Assembly: GCA_022266195.1 (NCBI GenBank)
Contig: WHVY01000003.1
Coordinates: 9,548,001-9,612,000 of the forward strand
Length of the DNA stretch: 64,000 bases
DNA from: Tetranychus cinnabarinus
Lineage: Eukaryota > Arthropoda > Arachnida > Trombidiformes > Tetranychidae
Direction: 5' to 3'
The notes under the pieces: generated by a model
Seen by the model: only the letters and a program-made list of their open reading frames with translations
Databases searched by the model: none
Told to the model about the DNA's origin: nothing
Shown: one piece after another, positions 50,101 through 61,005 of the stretch
How the letters are laid out: the number at the start of each line of letters is the position of its first letter
How positions within the stretch are numbered: position 1 is the first letter of the stretch
Made by a program: the position numbers and the translations under genes

Positions 50101-53100
50101 CACCCAATAATATTCATACAACCCAATTGTTGGCATGCATTGGGTTAAAAGGTGACAATACTGTAACAATATGATAACTGGAATGATTAACTAACCATCT
50201 TTTATGTCCTGCTCAAAGGCTTGGCGTGATATGAAATGATAATCTATTCCTGAAATTTCTCCATCACGTTGAGGTCGCGATGTATGAGGTATTGCTGCTG
50301 CAAATCTTTCTGAATCTTGCATAAGTTTTTGTCTCAATTCATGGCGTCCAATGTTGGTAGGACCAATTAAAACAATAGGTCGCTGTAAAGATAAAGAGAT
50401 AAAATGAGTGAAAAAATTCTGATTATGTGTGATAAAATAACAAAATATAAAGATGGATTACCTTGATGTTGGCTCTTGGATAATAAAGGGAAACTTCTTC
50501 GTAGGTAAGAGTTTCATCTGAACCTGAAATTAAGCCTAAAAGTGATTAAACAGTAGCAGTGAAAAAGAAAGAAATGGATTCATCAATGAAAAGTCAAGGT
50601 TGTTGGCTTGAATTACAGATCCATACGTTTGATTTACAATGTAATTAAGAGGGAAGCTAAATAATTTGCTTACTCATCATTTTCCGATGTTTTTTCCTCT
50701 TATTATGATATCTTTTACCACAGTTAAATATAATGGAAGATGCTGATTTTTTGTTGGCGCGATTCTTGTAGTTATGGGCAGTAGTATTATTATTATCAAG
50801 TAACATTGATTGTTGCATTGCTTCACGTCTGTAATGGTGTAATGAAGGAAAAGAGGAGAAAGGAAGAGAGAAAAAAAATAATGAAAGGAATGTTAGCATT
50901 AAATGTAAAGAATATGGAAAATGAAATGAACAAAAAGTAATTCAAGAGTATTAATGAAGGTAGTAAACATACTGCAACTGGAAATGTACTGAAGGAATGA
51001 GTCCAGCAAGCGATTGGTCCTGTTCTCCATCACGATAAGCTTGCCACCAATTAGTGTCTGTTTGGTCAATTATATGAAGTATATCACCTTTCGAGAAACA
51101 AATGCCCAATTCACGACATGGAATGTATACATCTTCATCAGGATCGTAATCAAATAATGCTTTTAAATGGATAAGTTGTGTGTGATTTTCGGTGGATGTA
51201 GTTTTTGTTACTTGATCCCTTATGGCCACAACGAAAGTTAAAGTACCTTGAATTATTGAGAAAAGAAAAAAAAATGTTAGAAATGTTCTGTTCAATAGTA
51301 ACAAATTGAAATCATGACAATGATCATGACAAATTTTTTGGTGAATTGCTTTGTTTTTGCGTCATTGTACCTGTCATTTCAGCCAACAGATCACAAACTT
51401 GATTGACATTTCTTCCTTTCATTTCAATACCATTGACTTCCAATATTTCATCGCCTTCATGAAGTAAACCTGATTTTTCAGCAGCTCCACCTTTAACTAT
51501 CCTTCCGATTATAACTCTACCATCAGGTTCATTTCGCACTGTGGCACCAAGAGGTTCACATGTCGACTTTTCTATCCTAACAACTCGTACATTTGAATTC
51601 AATTCGCAATTCAGGTCTTCCATTTCCATTTCCATTTCCATTTTAACTTCTATAATCCGTGTAAAAGGAAGAAATGAAAATGGTTAAAAGAAAATTGATT
51701 AAGATGAACAAAAATTGTTTAACCGTTTAATTAATTGGATAAACTTTTATGGTCGCAAGTTTTAGAAATCTCCTTGTTTGGTGAAATTAACAAAGCGTAC
51801 CTTGATCATTTTTCACGGCTTGATGAGAAGTAGTTGCGGGTGACAGTTCATAATCTTTTACTGTTGATACAATCCGATCAAATGCGAAGCAAAGTCCTTC
51901 CAATTCAAATTTTGTAAGTATCTCAAGAAGTTCTGCTGCTTCGCTACTTTCAGGATACTGGATACAAGATTTTCCCAGTGAAGAAAAGAAAACATTCCAT
52001 TGATGATTATCAAGTTGGTGTTTAAGATGGTAAAACAATCGTTAATGTTTTTTTAATGTGATGCAATTGATGATAAATCCAATAGTGAATGGCGATTGAA
52101 CGGTGATTGCCATAAAATTATTAAAGATGAAATCACGATGAAATAACCATGATGGTGATGATAATGATGATTTAATAGTTGAAGAATAGATTTGCCATTA
52201 GGAAGGGAACAAAACAAATCCAAGGGTGAAGATGCAAAAAAAGTATTAAGATAAAAAGTTATATAGGTGCACAAGTAATCGTAATTTTTTCTTATGATCA
52301 CTGAATATCTCAATAATTTTGTGATTATTGTTGATTATAATCACAAAATAACATTAAATAAATGTCATTACCTTTTGTAAAAGCATAACAATGTCACCAA
52401 GGAGATCAGTTGCCGGCATAGATACACATGGCAGGGAAAGTTGTTTTTGTTTTTGTTGCATAATACTGTTATAAACACTAACTAATTTGGTTAAATCAGT
52501 TTTGGTAACAAGTTCCTTCAATTCGTTATTTAATTGTTGGACAACACGATCTAAAATGGGATTTAAATCGATGCTAGGAAGAACTGGTTTGGAAAAGAAG
52601 ATTAGAAACGAAAACAAAAAAAGAGTTAAAAATGAATGCAAGATGAACTAAAAAAAAGGGTTACAAGTTTTCAACACTCACTTTTGTTTTGTTCATTAAA
52701 ATCATCGTCACCCTCGAAGGCATCGTTAACCGCAGATTCACATTGAATATCTTCGTTGACTTTCCTCTTGTGTTCCAATTGTTTCAATTTTTTACTATGT
52801 CTTAAACTAGTACGAAGGAATTCCTCTTCCGCTTTCTTTCGACTAATGTCTTCGGAATATTTACGTAATTTTTCAGCCTCATCGGACATCGGCTGAGTTG
52901 ACCCCAACGAGGGTGAATTGGAAGGAGGTGGAGGCGGTGGTGGTGGTGGGTATCGAGGTTTTTGCTTGACGATACCAACAAACGATTCAGGAACATCAAC
53001 AGGTACCTCACGGTAGGGGCTTAAATTTTTTGTATTTAACTCTACTAATTCCATATTTTTATCACTCAATTCATAATATTTGACACTTGATTTACACGAT

Positions 53101-53927
53101 TTGCTGGTTGTTTCAACAACAGATGAAGATGATGATGAAGCAGCTTGTTCCTGGTTTTTCCCACTTGTCCGTCTTTTAACTCGTAAGCATATTGTCCGAG
53201 TTCGTATACACTGTAGAAGGTAAAAGAAGAGGTTAAAAAAATGTACACAAAAAACAAAATATAGATCAGTCAAGTATACAAAAGCATGAAAGGATGAAAA
53301 TGACAATAATAATAAATCACAGGTTGATGGGAAACAAAGAAAACAGGTTAAACACGCCAGGTGGGGCAACCAGTTTACCTGGCGAGGCGATTACTTTTGC
53401 CAGTCCCCGTTGCCAGGCCACAACCCAGCAACGGAGGCTAATAATTAAGATTAATCTTGATAGTGTGATAGTGTGATGAGGGAACAACAAAAATGAATAA
53501 AAAAAACATTTCTTAATGAAGTATTAAATAAACTAACCTGGTTTATGTATTGAATGATTTCTTGGTGAGTAGCTGTCTCCAGAGATTCACCATTGATTTC
53601 AAGTATCTCATCACTATCTTTCCTTTCAGCTGCTGATCCTGTAGGGTCAAGAATCATCAGAGAGAGTATCCATCATTGTAAGTATCATCGTTGCGAACAA
53701 GATTGTTGTAAGGATTTCAAAGACACAAGAGGAAGAAGAAGAGGAAAGAGAGATTAAAATATAATTTATAGGGAAATAGAGTGATCACAAAAAAGTATGA
53801 AACTAGACAGGTTGATTATTAAATCCAACAATTTTAATACTATGAGGCAAATCAAGAACCGACCTAGTAATTTAATCTTTCCTTCATGTTCAACCAGTTC
53901 AATAACATATACACCAAGGTCAATCAT
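41182..53927 (-). CDS. sdt: Stardust/PALS1 MAGUK polarity scaffold with an extra N-terminal PDZ
   Basis: Twelve minus-strand exons keep one frame and encode 817 residues: 53927-53864, 53638-53538, 53210-52682, 52583-52372, 51957-51801, 51649-51371, 51246-50973, 50828-50674, 50523-50462, 50382-50196, 49773-49630 and 41471-41182. In order: an N-terminal PDZ-like domain (DLGVYVIELVEHEGKIKLLG, then DEILEING); the PAR-6-binding conserved region (YREVPVDVPESFVG) and a poly-Pro stretch; a charged helix; two L27 domains; the main PDZ (PLGATVRNEPDGRVIIGRIV); SH3 (CRELGICFSKGDILHI); a Lys-rich hook; and an inactive guanylate-kinase domain (RPIVLIGPTNIGRHELRQKL through EPQWIPSIWIK). The protein links Crumbs, PATJ and PAR-6 at the apical membrane of epithelia. 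An in-frame stop lies just before the start Met. The last intron (41472-49629) is 8.2 kb and holds a transposon. The first donor (GTCGGT) is weak; the acceptor at 51958 is inferred from homology. Confidence 0.9.
41472..45663. other. left part of the last stardust intron, non-coding
   Basis: Pre-existing intron sequence on the 3' side of the transposon. It is AT-rich and has no supported gene on either strand; short frames at 41640-41849, 42355-42537 and 42634-42819 look random. Even without the transposon this intron would be about 4.2 kb, longer than the other stardust introns. Confidence 0.55.
45666..45724 (+). repeat. left terminal inverted repeat of the transposon
   Basis: Begins CCGTGTTACCGC and ends near CTTATAAGCC. 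The outer 12 bases are perfectly matched, inverted, at the other end of the element; the inner part is matched with gaps and substitutions. Confidence 0.75.
46094..47182 (+). CDS. transposon-encoded J-domain protein of unknown function
   Basis: Two exons, 46094-46152 and 46219-47182 (intron of 66 bp, GTAAGT to TTTTCAG), encode 340 residues. The first 55 residues form a compact J-domain: LDLFKV, a helix RDIYRSFRHLSLTYHPDK with the Hsp70-stimulating HPD at residues 29-31, then a third helix near MKYLSSIKHKI. The intron interrupts helix II. The remaining 285 residues resemble no family I know. They contain hydrophobic and charged segments, no transmembrane helix, no zinc-binding Cys cluster and no Gly/Phe region of classic DnaJ chaperones. 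An AATAAA at 47270-47275 is a fitting poly(A) signal. The position between the transposon ends, and the ACCG-rich DNA it shares with the transposase gene, tie it to the element. A role in chaperoning the transposase or its complex is only a guess. Confidence 0.8.
47183..47369. terminator. convergent 3' ends of the two transposon genes
   Basis: The 187 bp between the two stop codons hold an AATAAA for the plus-strand gene at 47270-47275. It is T-rich, with no other feature. Confidence 0.5.
47370..49364 (-). CDS. pogo/Tigger-like DDD transposase, intact
   Basis: A single exon of 664 residues. The N-terminal 200 residues are acidic and repetitive: four 25-residue units of the type NLGPSTSATWSIDEEQNG lie at about residues 46-145 (DNA period exactly 75 bp). 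A basic KKRRK near residue 225 precedes a pipsqueak-type helix-turn-helix (YSISKAAKIFQISRKNIQRW) and a CENP-B-type DNA-binding domain (about residues 285-365). The DDE/DDD core has Asp in NMDEVPVWIDMP, Asp in VLVMDSFPCHK and Asp in KVLQPADVSYNKTFK; about 36 residues separate the last two, long for pogo but within the broad Tigger range. Such enzymes excise and insert DNA at TA. The long repetitive N-terminus is not usual for the family. The open frame is undisturbed. Confidence 0.93.
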   Translation of the reverse strand: MPFLAKFKKMKTTNEKIVDSCIDLSTRERSISLSDQNGENLCVNDNLRPSTSSTLSVGEEHNGEQFHLNRNFGSSTSATWSIDEEQNGAIICSDDHLGPSTSATWTIDEEQNGVDVHLDDNLGPLTSETWSASQEQNVETLDANELRGSLFSINEEPNGESQLNNNSYRLSPRNGFSNQESSTDNFWSQLLGESSEASLSTQNSENQRSSASNDDLLANDDVPLKKRRKSYTTGDKLRYIEEIRKNNYSISKAAKIFQISRKNIQRWISQESALKTVRDDHDETVRLRRKIPRKRVPKFQDIEKKLLERFYERRCSGLRVSADWLKKNSMDIALELNIQNFCASNGYISRFLSRNLITLRNGTSVGQKLPQDAKRLACNFIGHFETLRQRYNGCDILYANMDEVPVWIDMPANHTYERRGETSVKLSSTGQEKTRFTVVLATLSNGLKLRPMIIFKGRDGRAEEYIGNVFVTYSKGGSMNDELMQRWLKKCWKTRPNNIIDNLDHSASKRRTVLVMDSFPCHKKENFIEDLDRFYNTSTAIIPGGLTKVLQPADVSYNKTFKTEMRRCWEDWMENGRKEFTNKGNRKHANGSELANWVETAWDAVPDRIIQKSFDCCGITDAESSELNHKLMELLTDGPVDLDVESRSGLTDNEEQERLFDFLG
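49560..49616 (-). repeat. right terminal inverted repeat of the transposon
   Basis: Ends GCGGTAACACGG against the flanking TA; the inverse of the left terminus. Only 12 bp of intron plus the A of the donor side separate it from the stardust exon that ends at 49630. Confidence 0.75.
53353..53434. other. GC-rich double hairpin within a stardust intron
   Basis: Two adjacent perfect inverted repeats: CGCCAGGT (53355-53362) with ACCTGGCG (53377-53384), and CCGTTGC (53407-53413) with GCAACGG (53428-53434). Loops are 14 bases each. The segment is clearly GC-rich in an AT-rich intron. It could be a structured RNA, a small mobile element or a remnant of a tRNA-derived repeat; none is proven. Confidence 0.5.
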
Positions 53928-54413
53928 GTTGATTTAATGATGTTTGTTATTGTTGTTGTTGCAGCTAATGTGAATATTTATATAGATGGTGATGGTGACT
54001 TTGGTACTTTTGTACATACTTAGGACAGACCGTGGATGGTTAAACAAAAACAGGGAAGTCAAAAAGGGAATGGAGGCCAGAAGAGACAGAAAACATGAAT
54101 AGATGGAGAAATCGAGGAAAGAAAATTCTGCAATGAAGCTTTGGAGATGAATCTTACTGAGATCATGCATAGGATGCTTCTATGCATTCAATGATCAGAT
54201 GTACAGAAAAGTGGCTCATATCAAAGAGTAAAGAAATCCCTTGGATAAATTTCAATAGGATAAAGGTAAAGATTGAAAAAATTTGATGACTGAAATTGAT
54301 CTTAAATATTGACGATTATATTATCAACTTCAATAATTTATGAAGATTAATAAATGTTTTTTTGTATTTTTCATGCAATACGAAACATTTGACAATGATA
54401 AATGAAATATCGA
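53928..54413. other. spacer between stardust start and ANKMY2 end
   Basis: Holds the 5' UTR/promoter of stardust and the 3' UTR of the ANKMY2 gene, both on the minus strand. Nothing else is visible; the frame at 53934-54170 shows no domain. Confidence 0.5.
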
Positions 54414-55598
54414 TTACATGCATATGTCTTCAAGTTGCTTCTTTTCACTAATTTCTTTCAATTTCTTTTCGTGATCTTCTTTAATCTTTAAACACCATTT
54501 CTTGTGTGTAAACCAGTGTAACTTTTGGCATCGCTGATTACAATATTGTGTTAATTTACACTGTGAACATTTTTTACTTGGTTTGGGTTCACTACAGGCA
54601 GCACAATTGACCATTTCTTCATCTATGAAACCTTTCTGTCCACTTATAGTTCGTGCAAGAAGAGACAATGCACTTGGCTCTTCACCAATCGAAACGGTAG
54701 ACAGAGTTTTGACAATTTGAATGAAAGTCATTGAATTATGATATGGAAATCTTTTTACTGCTTCTCTCAAGAAATTCTCTAAATTTTCAGGGAATCCATC
54801 TGAGTCTCTTCCTTTCAACCAATATTTGATCAATAAATCTCCACAAGATGAGATAAGCTCTTTACGATTGGCATTTGGTCCATGTTTGGCTTCCAACTTT
54901 TCCATTTGTTTACCAAAATATTCCAATATAAATGCTAAGTAAGTGAATTTAAGAGCCAACATTTCATTGGCATCTTTATTCTTCATCTCTCTTTCGGTCA
55001 TCAACTCCAAAACTTTTATCACTTGGTTAATTGATTCAATTAATAATGGATATTTCTCGAGTTCCATTACCATACGAACCGGGTGTATATTGGTTTGTCT
55101 CAATAAAGACCAAAGTGGATCAGCCAAACTTGACTTTAATCTAGGTTCGTCTTCAAGTCCATGTTTCTCAGTGTAATATAAAACATCCTCCTTTGGTACA
55201 TAATTGTTGATCATGTTGACAGCTTCATGTTGACCCACAAAACCAGCCATTTGAGCGGCTGTTCGTCCAACACTATTAATGTGATTAATGTCGGCTCCAG
55301 CCTCTAGCAAAATTCCTACAACCTTTAAGTGTCCACCTATGGCAGCAAACATTAGCGCTGTGTAACCATGGACATGCCGAGTATTGTTCACATCAGCACC
55401 ATTTTCAATTAAAAATTTGCAAATCTCATAAGATCCCTTGAAAGCAGCTTGGCACAGGAAACTCATTCCATTTTCATCAACGGCATTTAAACGGACATCA
55501 TCTTTGTTCATTAAAAGCTTCACTTCTTCGAGATTATTTTCACATATTTTCTCGAAAATCAATTTCTCATTAGCAGATAAATCAGTTTTGGTAGCCAT
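54414..55598 (-). CDS. ANKMY2: ankyrin repeat and MYND zinc-finger protein, ANKMY2 type
   Basis: An intact single exon of 394 residues. Three to four ankyrin repeats span about residues 30-140 (for example GYTALMFAAIGGHLKVVGIL and AGADINHINSVGRTAAQMAG). An alpha-helical middle region with conserved FLREAVKRFPYHNS follows. The C-terminal MYND finger reads CAACSEPKPSKKCSQCKLTQ and continues YCNQRCQKLHWFTHKKWC, giving the full set of Cys/His zinc ligands. The order and spacing match ANKMY2, which in vertebrates is involved in cilia and hedgehog signalling by helping adenylyl cyclases reach cilia. Its length is a bit under the human protein (441), mainly because of a shorter C-terminal tail. It ends with Lys/Glu-rich sequence. 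The neighbouring stardust and SMC6 lie on the same strand, but nothing suggests co-transcription. Confidence 0.93.
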   Translation of the reverse strand: MATKTDLSANEKLIFEKICENNLEEVKLLMNKDDVRLNAVDENGMSFLCQAAFKGSYEICKFLIENGADVNNTRHVHGYTALMFAAIGGHLKVVGILLEAGADINHINSVGRTAAQMAGFVGQHEAVNMINNYVPKEDVLYYTEKHGLEDEPRLKSSLADPLWSLLRQTNIHPVRMVMELEKYPLLIESINQVIKVLELMTEREMKNKDANEMLALKFTYLAFILEYFGKQMEKLEAKHGPNANRKELISSCGDLLIKYWLKGRDSDGFPENLENFLREAVKRFPYHNSMTFIQIVKTLSTVSIGEEPSALSLLARTISGQKGFIDEEMVNCAACSEPKPSKKCSQCKLTQYCNQRCQKLHWFTHKKWCLKIKEDHEKKLKEISEKKQLEDICM

Positions 55599-56368
55599 AA
55601 CTTTAAATTAGATTATCTAAACTAGTAGACGAAACAAAATTACTAATTTATACTCACTGTAAACAATCAAATCGATCGAGGTAACAATTTGTTAAATTAT
55701 TCATTGCAGTCAAGATCTTGATTTACACAACAGTCATGGTTACCTGAAAATATTCCCAGAAGCGGATTTTTTGAACTTATTGCTAAGGTAGGATCATTAA
55801 TTGTATTTTTAAGGGATAGCTAATTCTTGAATAAACAAATAACAATTAAAAATTGCTTGAAAATGACTCATAGCAGTTAAAATTGATAAATACAATAATC
55901 ATTTTTTATTACAATAGAACAAAATAGTTTTTAAATTCTTTGGCATAATCATCTCCTTAGATTCGTCTCATCAAGCTTGTTATTACGCTTAATCAACTTA
56001 ACAATTATTTCTGATTGGAAAACTTCTGAATTTACAACTGATGAGCTTTGAGAAAAGCCCATTTTTCAAAAAAAATTGACAGATTATTCTGTAGAATTAA
56101 CATTACAATAAAAGGGTTTTGATAATATGGGAGATTTTTTTTGTATGAGCAAAGAATTACTCTGATATTTCTGATTTGTGCAAAAAATAAGTGAAAATAG
56201 GACGGAAAAATAATCGAATATAATATTAGCTGAGTGTTAAGGATAGAGATGGATAGTGATAGAAGGGAAATGGTGAAAAATAGGAACCACAGTCAATGGG
56301 AATGATTAGGCGATAAGGAGAGATTACGAAATGAGAAAAAATAGCAAGTTGTGTAAAATATATTTTGA
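55599..56368. other. spacer between ANKMY2 start and SMC6 end
   Basis: Contains the ANKMY2 promoter and the SMC6 3' UTR. AT-rich; no additional coding or RNA feature was found. Confidence 0.5.
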
Positions 56369-59300
56369 TTAATCTGTGTGAGACAGTACGTTTGAAATTC
56401 CTCTGACAGGATCAGGCATTCGGTGAACATGAACATATTTTTCATCAACCACCAAACCAAGAGGCGATAAAAAGATGTATTGTTTGCCAGCTTTCATTTT
56501 GGCATTTTCGACAAGAATTTGCATAGCTGTGGATCGGGTAACAACATCCTGAAATTGAAAATTAAATTGAGTAAATTATGTAAGGAATTAACGTGAAAAA
56601 TGTGTATGAATCAATGAAGTTCATTAGAAGTGGAATATGCAAACTTACCATGAAAACGTCAACTTCATCGAGTATACGGAATGGTGAATTACATGATTCC
56701 CATAAAGCAACAAGGAAAGCAACTGTACCATACGACCTTTCACCTCCTGAAAGACTTCTAGTGTCTTTGTAAACATCTGAATTAACCATTACTTTGGGAT
56801 TTATCTTGATATCCAATGTTTTTGCTTTCTTTGAGGCACCATCAATTATACAATCATCGTGATTTATTTCAAGAATACCGGAAAAATTGAGAGCATCAAG
56901 GGCTATCTTGAATACTTGACAAGCTTTTTCTGTTATTTGTTTTCGTAATCGACGATATTTATCAAGGCGCATTTTAGTTGAGGCTTTGAACTCTTCAAGT
57001 AGTTCTTCAAAAGTTTCAACTTGCTCAAGCACACGTTCATGAGCTTCGATACGATCATTATATTGTTTGATGATCTTATCTCGATCTCCGATTTCACTTT
57101 CTTGTTCTAAAGATAAATAAAAAACAAAAGTTATATAATGTAACCAAAAGATTAAATTCGTAATTAAGGGGTGATCAATAAAAGACTGAGTATAGTCAGA
57201 TTGTAATATTTCGTATATCATGAAAATCAAATTGTGATGTAAATTACCATCTCACATTTGTCAGTGTTTTCATGCACAAAATTGATCATATTTTTTAGCT
57301 GAAGGGTTAGATGCTATTGGGCTTTAATATATCAATGAAAAAATTTAGATAAAATTGATAAATTACCTTGCATAAATCGTTTTATGTCGACAATCTCTTT
57401 TTTGACATCACTAGGAGATCTGGTCGTTCTTATTTCTTGTCCTGTTTCCTCCATAGCTTTTTGCCTCATATTTTCGACTTCTTGCTTTTTACTTTCTTGA
57501 GCTTTCTTTAAATCGTGAATTTCTTCTTCTACCGAAGATAGATTGTCTTTAAATCGGTTCAGGGTTCGCTGAACACTGACTAATTGGTCTTCAAGAGTCT
57601 TCATCTTCTCTCTTGCAGGTCTCTCTTCATGGCATAGACGAGTCTTTTCATCTTGAAGGGTCGTTATTTTCACATTAATTTCCTCAATTAATGTTTTCAT
57701 TTCACTGTACTTTTCCTGCAACCCAGCAAGCTTCTCATTTCTGGTTGTTTTTTCCATTCGTAAATCAGATAGATCTTTTTCAAACAGATCCATCTCGACT
57801 GGAGTGGTTTCAACAACATTTTTTAACTCTTCGAGCTCTCTGGAAACTTCATTAGCACGATCATACAATTTTGAAAGCTTGTTCGTAGTTTCAACTAAAT
57901 CCAATTTGTTTTCCTGGAGATTTTCTTGTAAAGGAGTTAGATCAGCTGTTCTAGATTCCCACTTTTTGTTCAATTCCACCAGTTCGTGTTCAAGTGAAAG
58001 AATGTAATCTGAGATGTCATGAGTTAGATATTTAGCTTGGTTATAATTTGGCGCATAAGACTTGAAAAATTGGTTCCTTTTAACTGGATACATGTTGGTT
58101 CCTTGCTTAGTGTAAGCTTGATTACAATTTTGTGGAACTTTTTCTGCATTAGTCATCACGTTGAGAGCTTCATCCTCGTTAGCAATGTAGGCAATTGACT
58201 CGATGTTAGACCTGTCAATTAGTACATTAGCGACTGGAGCTTGGTCAATGTCAAGAAGTTCTAATATAGATTTATATTTGTCACTTTGAATACAGTTGGA
58301 AGAAACGTTGTGAAGATTAGTAAATCTTCTAGTTATTATCATGGGAGGTCGCGCATTGCCAAGAGTCCTTTTAAATAACTGACTAAGAACATTTGCATCG
58401 CCTTGATTATCACAGCAAAAGGCACTAACTAGCCCTTTGATACAACACTCAACAGCAAATGCTGCACCGGGATCTCGTAGCTTAATCAAATGGCCAATAG
58501 GTCCTAATGGCTTCTTCACAAATCGTCCTTGTTTGAATTCTAAATCAATCTGTTTGAGCAAATGAGGCATGTAAACTCCGAACCGTAACAGTTGGTCATT
58601 CTCACTAGAACGAGCTTGTTGAATATCTTGTTTCTTTCTATATATTGAAGACTTAATCGAATCGATTTCAGCCTTGCAGGTATAAATCTTTTTCTCGATC
58701 TCGGAAATAGAGCCTTGTAATTGTTCTTTATGAAGTTTACGGGTTCGTATTTCTGCTTTGAGTTGCCTCTCTTCTTCTTCCAATTTAGCAACCATTTCAG
58801 CTCTAAAATGCCTCTCTTGTTCGACTTTTTCTACATCACTGAAAATGAAAATTTTTCATGAGTAAAATAAAACTAGTAAACATGAGATTTACTTACCCAA
58901 ATTGTTTCTTGAGTTCGTTAATTTTTCTTTCGAGATGCTTTTCATCTTTTCCCATAGCATCGAGTTCATTCTTCAGTCTAGAGCATTCAATAGCAAAATT
59001 GTTCTTTTTTTCTTTATATTCGGTCAATATTTGAGTCTTTTCGCCAATCTTCGCTTTTATTTCATCAACTTTGATTGCCATGTCATCCAAATCTTTCTGA
59101 GTATTCTCTTTGTCTGCTGAAAACTTAGTAAGTTTATTTTCCAGTTTATTTATTGTAGTTGTGTGCTCAATCACTTTGCCATTATTTTCTTCGATTTTAC
59201 TCAAAATTTCTTCAAATTCTCGTTCCTTTTCGCAAACTAAGGCCCAAAGTAACTCTTTATCCAAAGAACTCAGTTTGTTGTTTTGGTCGTCTATCTTGGC

Positions 59301-60247
59301 GAATAACGAAACTTTCTTCTTTAATTCTTTGAGTTCTGAAGCAACGTCTTTCAAAACCTTTTTTTTCTTATCCAATTCAAGTTCAGTTAAAGTAGTCTTC
59401 TCGGAAGCATACGCATAGTCGTTTAAGATGTCTTCTAACTGAGTTGCTTTCATGAAGAAGCTATACTTGTCCCGCGGGTTTTTTGAGTTAAGAAAATTTC
59501 GACTGATTTCTTGATTGAGAACGACTATCGGGTTATCAATTTGTATATTGAAATGTTTCACAATGGTATCCAATTCTTTTTTCATCGTAGTTATAGATTT
59601 GCCATTTTTGTTTTTCAGATGGTAAGTTGAAGAACCGTCTGACTTGAGCAGACGCTCTATCCAGATAGTGTCACCGTACTCTTCATACTTGAAACTTGCA
59701 CTTTTGTCTATATTGTTGAAATTATTCAGTTTGATAACAATTTTAGCTCTAGACTCTCCAGTTTTAATAAATGATTTTAAGCTTTGGCCGCGACTAGTGT
59801 GATGAGAACGACCACCAAGAGCTAAAACAATAGCAGTCAAGATAGCGCTTTTACCACCTTAGAAGATAAGAATGGGATTGATGTTAGTTTAAATTCAAGT
59901 TCAAGATAGATGGACATAAATGTCTAAAGATACATGTAAAAGAGTGACTTACTTCCATTCCGACCGATAACAAAGTTAATTCTTGGGCCAAATTCAATAG
60001 CAAAATGGCCATGGCACATAAAATTGACTAATTTGAGGGATTTGATAGTACCACACTCAATATAATTGGACTTATCTTGACTATTGAGAAAGCTAGTTTC
60101 TCCAATAGAGCTGATTTCCATATCCAGTGAATCGTCTGAATCATTGGCGCGATCAGGATTGTCCTCCTCATCAAAATCTATGTTTTCTTTAGAATCACTA
60201 GATAAGCTTGGTGATCTATCACGACGCTTTCTTTTGGCAGACATCAT
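56369..60247 (-). CDS. SMC6: SMC6, structural maintenance of chromosomes protein
   Basis: Five minus-strand exons (60247-59953, 59857-58897, 58838-57367, 57106-56649, 56548-56369) encode 1,121 residues. The N-terminal ATPase half opens with VNFMCHGHFAIEFGP and Walker A RNGSGKSAILTA across the first intron. A coiled coil follows, then a hinge (GPIGHLIKLRDPGAAFAVE) near the middle and a second coiled coil. The C-terminal half has signature SLSGGERSYGTVAFL and Walker B FRILDEVDVFMD, which is restored by the last splice. The phrase FMCH and the hinge assign it to SMC6 rather than SMC1-5. With SMC5 and the Nse subunits it acts in repair of DNA breaks and replication forks. The first residues are preceded by an acceptor (TTAAACAG before 60250), so a 5' UTR intron is likely. 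Two Met codons start the frame; the first is used here. Confidence 0.95.
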
Positions 60248-61005
60248 GTCCTGTTTAAGAAAAACAAACACAAATCCAAAAATACAGGTAGATAAAAACA
60301 AAGATGGAAATAATTAACTAGTGATAGTCAACAATGAGTAAAAAGGCAAAATAACAAACCATCGTCTGACAACGAATTTTGTTTCTGAACCGGGAAAATG
60401 AATGAAGGTAAAGAATACGATTGTTGTAAACCGCCCCTAGGGATGCAGATATAAAGTAAGCTCATGAGCGCGATTTTTCAACCTGAAAAATATCTTAATC
60501 TTCTTAAATTTTGTTAAGCAGTTTACTCAAAGGTTAATTACTAAAATTTTGATTCTAAGAAAGAAAGTTAAACTAATTGTTAATTATTTTACTTTAAAGT
60601 CTAGTTCGGAATTTAATTTCATTGAGAAATATTGTGAAAACATAATTGGCGCTTCTCAATTTACACTCAATAAGCCAGCTGATATGCATGTTTATCTCTT
60701 TTCACTCAACCTGGTTGAGTAAACCATCCTTTTTAATCATTTAATTGTAGAGTTTAAATCTGATTGTTATTTTTCTGTAAACAGTTGTCCCTTGTTACTA
60801 TCAAATTTGAGAAATCGTTGATATTAATTTGTTTTTTTACTATTTTTTGTACATTTTCTACAAAATGATGCAATAATGAGTTTAACTTACATTTGTTGAC
60901 AAATGTTTTCTTACACTGTTTATGTTTTTTTTTCTTGTCAACTAGATTTGTGATTATTAATTGTCGCTAAATTTTTGCCTTGAAACTACACACATATGAT
61001 TAATT
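60248..61005. promoter_or_regulatory. divergent promoter region of SMC6 and LETMD1
   Basis: About 760 bp between two divergent starts. The SMC6 side should contain a 5' UTR intron ending at about 60251. No TATA box is obvious. AT-rich throughout. Confidence 0.4.

Noticed and set aside
56562..57230. Separate protein starting at 57230 (MIFMIYEILQ)
   Set aside because: The start is intron sequence; the coding part from 57106 is the fourth exon of SMC6.
60248..60301. Longer SMC6 N-terminus from 60301
   Set aside because: A splice acceptor directly before the Met pair at 60247 and hydrophobic, intron-like sequence make the longer version unlikely.
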